From Haliea sp040222615 (GTDB taxonomy: Bacteria; Pseudomonadota; Gammaproteobacteria; Pseudomonadales; Halieaceae), in assembly GCF_040222615.1 (NCBI RefSeq), contig NZ_JAVKCQ010000193.1, positions 1 to 15,961 on the forward strand: a DNA stretch of 15,961 nt, read 5' to 3'. This document shows, piece after piece, positions 7,874 to 15,713 of the stretch; positions within the stretch are counted from its first letter, which is position 1; each line of letters begins with the position of its first letter. Under the pieces are notes generated by a model. It was not told where the DNA came from. It saw only the letters and a list, made by a program, of their open reading frames with translations, and made no database searches. The position numbers and the translations under genes were made by a program.

Positions 7874-8013
7874 GGTAACTCCTCGTGGTTGGTGTCAGGT
7901 GACTTTGGGACGACGGGCTCGCCCCACATCTGAACGCAGATTCTAGCGCCACCAACCCGATCGGTATATTGGAATATTTCGAACTCCATGTTCTATTTGA
8001 GTGAACGCTCTCA

Positions 8014-10302
8014 TCAGAACCCCGGCAGTGGCCGCAGCCCGTGTACGGCGGAAACATCCTGGGAGCGGTCCTCGCCGTGGCAGACTGCGCACTGCTCCAC
8101 CACCTCGCCGCTGTCGATCGCCTGTTGGCTGGTGGCGAAGTTGCCGCCATTACTGGTCATGTGGGCCCTGGCAACAGCGTCATCATGGCAGCCGGAACAG
8201 GCGGTGGCCATGGGTGTGGCCACCGTGTCGTCCCGCGGATCCTCGCGGTTGTCACCGGTATTGACGGTCGTAGCCAACACACCCTCGGCCAGTGGCAGCT
8301 GGTACCCGTCATCGGTATGGCAGGCCAGGCAGTTATCCAGGTGTCCGGGGTAGTGCACAGCATCCTCATCGTAGACATAGGTAGTAAAGCCGCGGAACCC
8401 GACCACCTGCAGCGGATTGTCGCGGATTGAGGGAGCGTGGATGCCATGAATCATGGACTTGAAGTCAATGGACTCCTCCTGCTTGCCATCGCTGGGAGGC
8501 GACACGGCGATAGCGCGCACATCCCGGTCCGTGTTGCGCGGGTTGTGACAGCTCACACAGCTGTCGATATTGTCGGCGCGGTTGCCGCCGTGGAAAACCA
8601 GCGAGCCGTGACAGGCGAGGCACTTGTCCAGCTCCACTGACTGGCGCCGCGGGGTGGCCACGCCGTCGACCTCGTCGATGGCAAAGAAGGTGTGGGCGTC
8701 GCCGACCGGCACGTTGGTGAAACTGCCTTCACCCTCCAGGTCCACGGCTGCCCGACCTTCCACGATAGCCACCCCGCTGCCGCTGGCGGCGATACCTGGC
8801 GCAACTCCGGTATCGGGTACGGGCAGGTCCATGGTCACGCTGTAGCTGCCATCGCCATTGGGCACGCCGGTGGACAGCGCGCTGGTAGCGATGGAGCTGG
8901 CGGCAGGACTATTGTTTCCCGTGTTCTGGTAGTCCCGTGTATCCCAGGCCAGGCGGACGTTCAGGGCGCTGCCCGGTCGCTGCCAGATAGGGTCGTTGGC
9001 AAGGTCGTAGTCCTCTCCGGTAAGGGGGTTGCGAAGTCGGAAGCTGACTCTGGCCCTCTGCCCCGGGGCGCTATTCGCCACCCCCAACACTTTGGCGTCG
9101 AAGGCCTGCCTGGCTTCATTGAAGAGGATACGGTGGCTGTCGGCAATGCTGCCTGCGCGACCGCCGGCGGCGTGGCAACTGGCGCAGCGGGAGTCGTCCT
9201 GCTGGCCGCCCGCATGGCGGCTGAAATCAAACCTGTCGTGGCAGCTGCCGCAGGCGGCGATGGACGAATACTCCGCCCAGTTGTCGCCCTGGCTGGTCAG
9301 GAATATCTCGTCGCGCCCGCCGCCGGTGGCGGTGCCGGCGTGGCAGTTCACACAGAGGCGGATGTCCTGGGGGTAGTGCAGCCCTGAGTAATCGTGCCTG
9401 GTATCCCGGAAGCCGTAGATGGCGTACTCGCCGCCGTCCTCCACGCTGGGCAGGTTGGCGCCCATATGAATCTTGTGGATCATCACTTTCATGTCCACCG
9501 TGTTGCCGCTGTTGGCGTCGGTGGACCCCGGATTGTGGCAGGTGACACAGTAGTTCATTTCGACCCTGCCGCCGCCGTGCAGGGCCAGCTGGTCGTGGCA
9601 ACTGTTGCAACTCGCCGTCGTGGCAATCTGGCGTTGGAACAGCCCATCGGTGGCGCCGGTTGCGGGGATGAAATCGTAATCCGGGTTGGCGGGCACCAGG
9701 CCGCCGGCGAACTGGATGGCGACGCGATGGGTGAGGTTGGGGTCGTAGGCGAGATCCAGTCCTTCGGTTTCCGCCTGGGAGAGGATCGAGCCGGGCAGAG
9801 CGTCGAGGGCGGTGGCAAAGCGATAGCGGTAGCTGCCATCACCGTTATTGCTGAGTTCGCCATTGGCTTCGGTAGTCGCACGCAAGCGGGCCTGCGTGCC
9901 GGGACCCACACCGGGCTGCTCCACACTGTTGATATAGGATTGCCAGTCGCCGCTGAGGTTGCCCTGGGCGGAGGGCGTGAGCTTGGCGATGATGAAACGT
10001 ACATTGGCCAGGGTGAGGTCGGTGATGGCGTTGTTGCGTTCGTCGCTCAACTGGAAGTCAACCACGGGACGGCCATCCTCGGGGATAGCCACGTGGGTGA
10101 TGAAGGGAAACAGGGCCTGCGCCTCGGCAAAGGGCGCGGGGCTGGGGTCCGGGATCGCCGGTGGCGGGGGCGTAACGCTTCCCCCGGGTGGGGTGGGCCC
10201 GGGCTCCACCCCGGGGGCGCGGTCACCGCCACCACCGCCGCCGCAGGCTACCAGCAACGCCAGCAGGCTCGCCAGTATTGTCCTTGCACCAAAGCTTCTC
10301 AT
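8014..10302 (-). CDS. mtrC: OmcA/MtrC-family decaheme c-type cytochrome, surface lipoprotein
   Basis: This 762-residue lipoprotein has the lipobox LLVAC ending at C20, followed by a glycine- and proline-rich linker to about residue 58. Ten CXXCH heme sites begin at C232, C252, C317, C351, C373, C561, C582, C658, C702 and C738. They form two pentaheme modules, each preceded by a heme-free beta-rich domain (about 60-225 and 405-550), which is the MtrC/OmcA four-domain plan. In that family the protein sits on the cell surface on an MtrAB porin-cytochrome complex and passes electrons to metals, flavins or electrodes. The long open frame extends upstream, but the ATG at 10300-10302 is chosen because GGGAGAGG precedes it and it starts the lipoprotein signal. 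It follows the barrel gene by about 20 bases and ends in a double stop. The family call is strong; the terminal acceptor is unknown. The symbol is a family-level name. Confidence 0.94.
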   Translation of the reverse strand: MRSFGARTILASLLALLVACGGGGGGDRAPGVEPGPTPPGGSVTPPPPAIPDPSPAPFAEAQALFPFITHVAIPEDGRPVVDFQLSDERNNAITDLTLANVRFIIAKLTPSAQGNLSGDWQSYINSVEQPGVGPGTQARLRATTEANGELSNNGDGSYRYRFATALDALPGSILSQAETEGLDLAYDPNLTHRVAIQFAGGLVPANPDYDFIPATGATDGLFQRQIATTASCNSCHDQLALHGGGRVEMNYCVTCHNPGSTDANSGNTVDMKVMIHKIHMGANLPSVEDGGEYAIYGFRDTRHDYSGLHYPQDIRLCVNCHAGTATGGGRDEIFLTSQGDNWAEYSSIAACGSCHDRFDFSRHAGGQQDDSRCASCHAAGGRAGSIADSHRILFNEARQAFDAKVLGVANSAPGQRARVSFRLRNPLTGEDYDLANDPIWQRPGSALNVRLAWDTRDYQNTGNNSPAASSIATSALSTGVPNGDGSYSVTMDLPVPDTGVAPGIAASGSGVAIVEGRAAVDLEGEGSFTNVPVGDAHTFFAIDEVDGVATPRRQSVELDKCLACHGSLVFHGGNRADNIDSCVSCHNPRNTDRDVRAIAVSPPSDGKQEESIDFKSMIHGIHAPSIRDNPLQVVGFRGFTTYVYDEDAVHYPGHLDNCLACHTDDGYQLPLAEGVLATTVNTGDNREDPRDDTVATPMATACSGCHDDAVARAHMTSNGGNFATSQQAIDSGEVVEQCAVCHGEDRSQDVSAVHGLRPLPGF

Positions 10303-10322
10303 GTCGGACCTCTCCCGGAGCC

Positions 10323-12596
10323 TTATTGCCAGCGGTACAGCACTGACAGGCCCACGTAATGCACGGTTTCGTTTGGGTTGCGCTGGCCAAAGGTCAGCAC
10401 CTTGTCGATAGTGGTCGCCGCCACGCCGTCCCAGGCCCAGTCGTCGGTCTGGTAGCGGTAATAGCGGTACTGAATACGAATGGATATGGCTTCCTGCCAG
10501 TGCCAGAGGCCGCTGGCATCGAACTGGTGCAGTCGGGTGTCCACGGCCGGTAAGCTGGCGGGGTCGAGGTCGGCTGCCGCCACCGGGCTGAAATCCTGCC
10601 GGGCCTCGGTGTCCACGAAGCGATAGTCCAGCTCGAGCTCCAGCCGTTCCCGCGGTTGCCATTGCAGCTGTGCCCCCAGCACCAGACTGTCGTCGCGGTT
10701 GGCGAGGAACCAGTTGCGTGCGGGATCGCTGGCCTGCGGCAAGGGTGCCTGGATGGCAAAGGCGTTCTTTTCCTGGCCCCCGCGAAACGCGCGGCTGCCC
10801 TGGTCGGCCTCATAGCGGTCCAGCCCGGCGTGCAGGTTGAGCTGCAGGTTGGTGGCGGGCAGGTAGCTTGCTGAGATCTGCACGCTCTGCAGCAGGGTCT
10901 CGGTGATGCCAAGTGTCGATTTGTCGAAGTTGTCCTCGCGCCGCAATAGATTCACGTTGATGTTCCAGCGAGGTGCGGGGAGGTAATTCAGGTCCAGCTT
11001 TAGCTGCTGCTGCTCCCGGTTGGCCAGGTAGTACTGGCTCAGGAGTGGATGGTTGCTGTAACGCTGGTTGTCGGGAGTCGCGTTGATCAGCGCGCTGTCG
11101 AGCAGGGCATACCAGGACTGGTCCCACCGATAGGTATCCGCGGCGCGGTCAGCCCAGCTGAGGCTGAGCTTTGCGCTCAGCGACTGCCAGGGCTGCACGC
11201 GGTACTCCAGGCTGTAGCGGTCTTCGACGGTTGCGTCGCTGGCCGCGTTGCGGCGCTGGATTTCCTCCCAGGCGTAGCCTGCGGTCAGTTTCCCGCGCAG
11301 GGGCAGGCGGTAAGCTGCTTCCAGCTCCAGGGTCTCACTGCGCAGGTCATAGCTGCGGTTATAGACTGTCAGTTCCGAACGGGACTGGTCGCCACCATCC
11401 CCCGGGATATAGCGGTAGCCATCGCGGGGTGTGCTGTAGTCCCGGTCACGCAGGCGGTAGGCCAGTTCCAGGTCCAGCTTCGGGCGCGGCTGCCACAGCA
11501 GCCTGGTGCGGGCATGGGTGGTCGCGACCTCGCCATCAAGGCTGTCCCGCGGCAGCGTCTCGAATACCGCCAGCGTCGGGTTGCTGGAGTAGGGGAGCAG
11601 CGGCTGGTCCTGCTCCGCGACGGCGTGACTGGCGTCGACCTGCAGGCGCAGGCGCGGGGCGAACAGGTAGTGGCCGCTGAGCCTGGCACTGGCCTGGCGA
11701 TTATCGGGCGCCAGCGCCAGGGCGCCTTCGCCAGCGGGATACCGTACCCGCGGGCCAAAGCTGCTGTAGGGATTCTGCCAGCGCAGTGCGTCATCCCGGT
11801 TGTTGAAGTCGGACCAGGCCAGGCTGCCCTGCAGGTGCAGGCGCTCCCCGCTGTAGCTGAGGCTGGCATCGGCCTCCAGCGTGCGGTGATCGATGGGCGC
11901 GGGCAGCAACAGGGCATCGCCTGAGGCGGCATCAATATAGATGGCGGCGCCGGTGTCTGCTGTGCCCTTGCGGGTACCGTAGCGCAGGCTGGAGCCCAGC
12001 TGCCAGTGGTCGTTGAGCCGGCTTTCCAGGGCCAGGCTATAGCTGTTGCGTTCCAGTTCCCGGTCAAAGCGCTGCAGCGACCCGGGCAGTGCGGTCCAGC
12101 TCGCCGTGGTCAGGCCGCTCACCCAGTCTCCGGGCAGGCGCAGATTATTTTCACCTCGAAATGGCGTTGCGCCGCTGTCGTTGCGCAGCTGCTGTTGGTG
12201 GTCGAAGCCGGCGATTACCTGCACCTTGCCGGGAACGCCCCAGCGCAGTTCCCCCTCCCGGGTATCCAGCCCCAGATCCGACAGCGACACCTGCCAATAG
12301 GTTTCGGCGCCGGCAAAGCGGCGCCAGTCGAGGTTGCCCAGCAGCGTCCCACCCTGTTCCTGCAGGCCGTTGTATTGCCCCGCCATGAAACTCTGGGCGC
12401 TGCTGTAGCCCAGCCCGAGCTCCACCATGCCGCGATAGTCGGTCTGCCAACGGGTGTCCAGCGGCCGCGTCTCCGCCAGTAGTCCGGCGAAGCGGTCCTC
12501 GGCGCTGGTCGTGGTCGCGGTCAGGCAGATGGATGCCAGCAGGGCCGGGCACCATCGCGGTGGTCGGTAGCGCCTGGGGGATGGCTGCGGTGTCAT
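10323..12596 (-). CDS. mtrB: MtrB/PioB-family outer-membrane beta-barrel (decaheme-associated porin)
   Basis: This 757-residue protein has an N-terminal signal sequence (cleavage probably after TSA near residue 32). The rest is dominated by alternating hydrophobic and polar residues with many aromatic girdle residues, ending in LSVLYRWQ. Length and position between MtrA-like and MtrC-like genes match the MtrB/PioB family, the large barrel that sheathes a periplasmic decaheme cytochrome and lets it meet the surface cytochrome. The mature part has no cysteine, so the N-terminal CXXC pair known from Shewanella MtrB is absent; PioB-like members are more similar in this respect. The ATG at 12594-12596 overlaps the stop of the upstream decaheme gene in an ATGA arrangement, which suggests translational coupling. 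A much longer frame upstream is a shadow of that gene. The family call is strong. Confidence 0.92.
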   Translation of the reverse strand: MTPQPSPRRYRPPRWCPALLASICLTATTTSAEDRFAGLLAETRPLDTRWQTDYRGMVELGLGYSSAQSFMAGQYNGLQEQGGTLLGNLDWRRFAGAETYWQVSLSDLGLDTREGELRWGVPGKVQVIAGFDHQQQLRNDSGATPFRGENNLRLPGDWVSGLTTASWTALPGSLQRFDRELERNSYSLALESRLNDHWQLGSSLRYGTRKGTADTGAAIYIDAASGDALLLPAPIDHRTLEADASLSYSGERLHLQGSLAWSDFNNRDDALRWQNPYSSFGPRVRYPAGEGALALAPDNRQASARLSGHYLFAPRLRLQVDASHAVAEQDQPLLPYSSNPTLAVFETLPRDSLDGEVATTHARTRLLWQPRPKLDLELAYRLRDRDYSTPRDGYRYIPGDGGDQSRSELTVYNRSYDLRSETLELEAAYRLPLRGKLTAGYAWEEIQRRNAASDATVEDRYSLEYRVQPWQSLSAKLSLSWADRAADTYRWDQSWYALLDSALINATPDNQRYSNHPLLSQYYLANREQQQLKLDLNYLPAPRWNINVNLLRREDNFDKSTLGITETLLQSVQISASYLPATNLQLNLHAGLDRYEADQGSRAFRGGQEKNAFAIQAPLPQASDPARNWFLANRDDSLVLGAQLQWQPRERLELELDYRFVDTEARQDFSPVAAADLDPASLPAVDTRLHQFDASGLWHWQEAISIRIQYRYYRYQTDDWAWDGVAATTIDKVLTFGQRNPNETVHYVGLSVLYRWQ

Positions 12597-13474
12597 CGCG
12601 TCAGCCTGGCGCCCGAGGGATGGTTGGAGCCGTGAACCTGGCTGTGACAGTTGAGGCAGTTCTTGCCCAGTACATTCTGGTTGCCGCTGCCGCCGGCCAG
12701 CCCCTCGGCGCCATAGGGGAGGCTGGGATGGAATGCGGCGACATGGCATTGCTGGCACAGGGCGGGGCCGCGGGCGGTAAGCAGGCGGTCGTGCACCGCG
12801 CCGTGGGGCCGGTGGCAAAGGGCACAATCCTCGGCGACCGGCGGGTGTTCCCAGAGAAAGGGCCCGCGCTTGTCCTGGTGGCACTGCAGGCAGTTGTCGT
12901 TGACCGAGGGCTGGTGCAGGCTGGCGTCGCCAAGGCTGCCGTGAGGGTTGTGGCAGTCGCCGCAGGCGGTTTTACCCTCGGCAATGGGATGGCGGGAAGG
13001 CAGCAGCAGCTCGGCCTGGACCCGGGTATGGCAGCCAAGGCAGGATCGCTGGGACTCGGTTTCGCTCAGCGCCGGATCCTGCTGTCGGTGACTGTCGTGA
13101 CAGCTGTCGCAGGCCATGCCCTCGCGCTGGTGTTCGTTGCCGGCCCAGTGCAGGGCGCTGCCGCCGCTGTGGCAGCCGAGACAGGTGTCGGTGCGTGTCT
13201 CCGCCGCGGACAGCCAGCGTGGTCCAAAGCTGACGCCGGGCATCTCCCCCGCGGGGTTGCGAGCGTGCTCCGCGCTGGCGCCGTGACAGCCAGCGCAGCT
13301 GCCGTTGCCGCCACCGCCGAGGCCGCCGTGTACGGTCTGGAATACGGCGTGCACTGCCACATTCGCCGTCACCGTGTGGCAGCCGAGACAGTTGGGGACG
13401 TCGTCCTGGGCAGCCTCGCCGGGCAGTGGGGGCAGCCACAGCAGCAACGTGAGTAACAGCCAGCGCAGCTGCAC
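12593..13474 (-). CDS. mtrA: MtrA/DmsE-family periplasmic decaheme c-type cytochrome
   Basis: This 293-residue protein has a signal peptide (MQLRWLLLTLLLWLPPLPGEAA) and ten CXXCH sites beginning at C29, C60, C98, C122, C145, C171, C195, C217, C240 and C273. Signature segments are CGDCHNPHGS, HPPVAEDCALCHRPHG and CLNCHSQVHGSNHPSG, characteristic of MtrA/DmsE/PioA decaheme proteins. In the family the protein threads through the MtrB barrel and carries electrons across the outer membrane. The start is the GTG at 13472-13474, whose first base is the last base of the preceding stop (TAGTG). Its stop overlaps the barrel start (ATGA). No DMSO reductase subunit is encoded nearby, and the surface partner is MtrC-like, so an Mtr-type conduit is favoured over a Dms-type one. 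The heme motif PGVSFGPRW near residues 79-87 is shared with the upstream fusion cytochrome. The symbol is family-level. Confidence 0.93.
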   Translation of the reverse strand: MQLRWLLLTLLLWLPPLPGEAAQDDVPNCLGCHTVTANVAVHAVFQTVHGGLGGGGNGSCAGCHGASAEHARNPAGEMPGVSFGPRWLSAAETRTDTCLGCHSGGSALHWAGNEHQREGMACDSCHDSHRQQDPALSETESQRSCLGCHTRVQAELLLPSRHPIAEGKTACGDCHNPHGSLGDASLHQPSVNDNCLQCHQDKRGPFLWEHPPVAEDCALCHRPHGAVHDRLLTARGPALCQQCHVAAFHPSLPYGAEGLAGGSGNQNVLGKNCLNCHSQVHGSNHPSGARLTR

Positions 13475-15027
13475 TAGTTCACCCTGAAGTCGGTGTTGAT
13501 GCCGTCGGTGGCAAACGTCAACGGCAGGGAGATCCAGTGCTTGCCCCCGGGGTTGTCGGGGCCGTGCAGGGCGATACCCAGGGTCAGCTCACGCCCCGGC
13601 GCGAACGACAGGCCCTCCGCTGCCGGCTGCAGCGGTCGCCGCAGGGTGACTCGCCACCGCCCGTTCCGGTGGCGGGCTGTACCTTGCACCAACGCGGCCG
13701 GGTGCCATTCGATACCGGCCAGCAGGACACCGCTTTGAACCTCGGCTGGATCTTGCAGTTTTATTCGCCACAGTTCGCCGAAGTTGCCCTGCTCGCGCAG
13801 GGCGGCGAGCTCGGACGCATCACGGACAATCGGCGGGCGGCCGATCTGGCGCTGCTGCAGACGCGAGGCCAGCAGGTATTTGTCCAGTTGCTGGCCGCGG
13901 TCCCGGGTCATGCCGGGCATGTCGCTGTGGCAGGCGGCGAAGCAGCCTGCGCGGGCCAGTTCGTCGTTGCCGCTGTCACCCCACATCAGGGCAAGATCCT
14001 GTTCCTCGACAGTGCCGCTCCAGTCGATATCCACCACCAGGCTGCCGGCGTCGGCGCTGAACCTGACCCTGATATCCCGGCTGGCGGGCGCAAACCCGCC
14101 AGCAGCGAGCGCTGAACCCATGGCGGTCTCCTCGCCGCGGTGACACTGTTGGCAGCTGCTCCCCTGGCGCAGGGGCTGGGACCCCGGGTGCTCGCTCAGC
14201 AACCACTCGCTGTCGGACTGGCCGGGGTAGAACAAGGTCACTTCGCGAGTGTTGCTGGCCTCGGTGATCAGTGGCGCGACACCCTGCGCGGTAACGTGGG
14301 CGATGCCGACGTGGCAATCCAGGCAGGTTCTGTCGGCTTTTGCCATGACCTTGTGGTAGCTGTTGGCCTTGCTGGACACCGCAGGGTCGCTCGCCATGCT
14401 GACCAGGTTGTGGCAGCTGGCGCAGCCCTCGGAACGATTGGCCAGCATGGGGCCGTGGGGACCCTGGTCATCGTGGGGGCTGTGGCAGCTGCTGCAGGCA
14501 GGGTTGAAGTGGGCCCGCTCGCTGAGACCATGGATCCCGGACTTCTGTTCCTTGTGGCACAGGGTGCAGACTTCCGCCTGGCCCGGTGGCTTCAGCACTT
14601 GATCCCGGGCGCTGTGAATATCGTGACAGGTGACGCAGCTCAGTTCCTGCTGCTGGTGATGAGCTCCCTGCCAGTGGCGGGCGACATCATCGCCATGACA
14701 GGCCACACACTGGGCATCCTGCTCTGCGGCCGTGGTAATCCAGCGTGGTCCGAAGCTTACTCCCGGAGCCACCTGGGTGGGGGCCCGGCTGTGGGCTGCG
14801 CTGGGACCGTGACATTCCTCACAGCCGCGCTCCGCCATGGGTGTGCCGGCGTGGTCGCTGGCGCCGTGGGCACCCTGTAACAGGGGATGTACCGGTGACG
14901 CCTCACCGAAATCGTGGCAGCCAATGCAGGTCTGCGGCCCCTGCGCGGCGTATTCGCGCTCTGTGGCCAGCGCGTCAGGGCTATTCAGCGCGCCAAGCAG
15001 GATGAGGATCAGAAGTCGGGCGGGCAT
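13474..15027 (-). CDS. Multiheme c-type cytochrome fused to an ethylbenzene-dehydrogenase-type heme domain
   Basis: This predicted periplasmic protein of 517 residues has a signal peptide (about 1-21). The N-terminal multiheme part carries nine CXXCH sites beginning at C34, C69, C107, C131, C154, C178, C202, C235 and C292. From about residue 310 to 507 it has a beta-rich domain resembling the EB_dh/type II DMSO-reductase gamma-subunit fold (DIDWSGTVEEQDLALMW near 333-349, NGRWRVTLRRPL near 455-466, LTLGIALHGPDNPGGKHWIS near 481-500). Within this domain lies a CX3CH site, CFAACH at 362-367. M370 or M373 and K496 are candidate ligands by analogy with the Met/Lys pair of EbdC (inference). The N-terminal part is paralogous to the downstream MtrA protein. 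The ATG at 15025-15027 is chosen because AGGAGGA lies nine bases upstream and the signal peptide starts there; a GTG 30 bases earlier is less likely. It probably relays electrons between the quinol dehydrogenase and MtrA, or admits electrons from a second donor. Confidence 0.88.
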   Translation of the reverse strand: MPARLLILILLGALNSPDALATEREYAAQGPQTCIGCHDFGEASPVHPLLQGAHGASDHAGTPMAERGCEECHGPSAAHSRAPTQVAPGVSFGPRWITTAAEQDAQCVACHGDDVARHWQGAHHQQQELSCVTCHDIHSARDQVLKPPGQAEVCTLCHKEQKSGIHGLSERAHFNPACSSCHSPHDDQGPHGPMLANRSEGCASCHNLVSMASDPAVSSKANSYHKVMAKADRTCLDCHVGIAHVTAQGVAPLITEASNTREVTLFYPGQSDSEWLLSEHPGSQPLRQGSSCQQCHRGEETAMGSALAAGGFAPASRDIRVRFSADAGSLVVDIDWSGTVEEQDLALMWGDSGNDELARAGCFAACHSDMPGMTRDRGQQLDKYLLASRLQQRQIGRPPIVRDASELAALREQGNFGELWRIKLQDPAEVQSGVLLAGIEWHPAALVQGTARHRNGRWRVTLRRPLQPAAEGLSFAPGRELTLGIALHGPDNPGGKHWISLPLTFATDGINTDFRVN

Positions 15028-15036
15028 GGGGCGGTA

Positions 15037-15043
15037 TCCTCCT
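15037..15043 (-). promoter_or_regulatory. Ribosome binding site of the fusion cytochrome gene
   Basis: AGGAGGA on the minus strand lies nine bases before the ATG at 15025-15027, and inside the frame that would begin at the GTG at 15055-15057. It fixes the shorter start. Confidence 0.8.
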
Positions 15044-15053
15044 GCAGAGGCGT

Positions 15054-15644
15054 TCACTGGCGGCGCGCCAGCGGCTGCCCGGAATTGTCGGGATGGGCGA
15101 TGCCCGCATGGCAGTCGATACAGGTCTTGCCGTTGCTGGCCATGGCCCGGTGATACTCGCGGGCCCTGGCCGACTGCAGCTCAAGCTGCATCCGCTCGGT
15201 CACGTGGCAGTTGCGGCATTCGCGGGAGTCGTTGGCGCGCAGGCGGGCGATTTCCCTGGCTTTCATGACCGGTGTATGGGCGACGTATTTCTCGGGGGTG
15301 TCAATCAGGCCAATAATACTCCCCCACACCTCGCGGGATGCTTCAATTTTGCGCGCGACCTTGGGAATGAACTCCCTGGGCTGGTGACAATCCGCGCAGG
15401 TGGCGTGGATGCCGGCGGCATTGCTGTAGTGACTGGTCTTCTGCAGCTGTGGCCAGGGATTGTCGCGCATCTCGTGGCAACTCAGGCAGAACTCCTCGGT
15501 ACTGGTGGCCGCCATGCCGAAATCCAGTGCCGCCCAACCCATCAGGCCTATGAACATACCTCCTGCAAGCAGCGTCAGCACCGAATGGCGCGACGATGGC
15601 TGGCGGATAAGCCGCAGCCAGCGTTTCCAGCGGCTTGTTGCCAT
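15054..15644 (-). CDS. NapC/NirT-family tetraheme cytochrome c (CymA-like quinol dehydrogenase)
   Basis: This 196-residue inner-membrane anchored cytochrome has one N-terminal transmembrane segment at about residues 20-42 after a basic stretch (SRWKRWLRLIRQ). A periplasmic domain with four CXXCH sites follows (C53, C83, C143 and C175). NapC/NirT/CymA proteins oxidise menaquinol or ubiquinol and hand electrons to periplasmic cytochromes. The segment CLSCHEMRDNPWPQLQKTSHY near 53-73 is typical of the quinol-site region. It is the first gene of the leftward operon and 26 bases ahead of the fusion cytochrome, so it probably provides the quinol-linked entry of the conduit. The ATG at 15642-15644 has GGGGCAGG close upstream. 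A weak FNR-like site lies about 70 bases before the start. The family call is secure, and the CymA role follows from the neighbours. Confidence 0.94.
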   Translation of the reverse strand: MATSRWKRWLRLIRQPSSRHSVLTLLAGGMFIGLMGWAALDFGMAATSTEEFCLSCHEMRDNPWPQLQKTSHYSNAAGIHATCADCHQPREFIPKVARKIEASREVWGSIIGLIDTPEKYVAHTPVMKAREIARLRANDSRECRNCHVTERMQLELQSARAREYHRAMASNGKTCIDCHAGIAHPDNSGQPLARRQ

Positions 15645-15713
15645 ACCTGCCCCTATTATTAGTTAGCTACCGTATACGTTAGTGCAGCGATGTCCGGCCC
15701 GCAAGGGCGGCAC

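Noticed and set aside
10303..10662. A 120-codon N-terminal extension of the MtrC-like protein
   Set aside because: It overlaps the end of the barrel gene in another frame, and it would bury the lipoprotein signal and its Shine-Dalgarno sequence.
12597..12884. A 96-codon N-terminal extension of the MtrB-like protein
   Set aside because: It overlaps the MtrA-like coding region out of frame, and the signal peptide begins at the ATG at 12594-12596.
12533..13456. A 307-codon open frame on the plus strand across the decaheme gene
   Set aside because: Its translation is low-complexity Ala/Gly/Val and is the antisense shadow of the MtrA-like gene, which has ten heme motifs. The same reasoning removes the long plus-strand frames at 9394-10359, 11049-11924 and 14140-14880.
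12593..13474. Assignment of the decaheme protein to a DMSO-reductase (Dms) extracellular system
   Set aside because: No DmsA/DmsB molybdoenzyme is present and the terminal gene is an MtrC/OmcA-type cytochrome, so the Mtr type fits better within this window.
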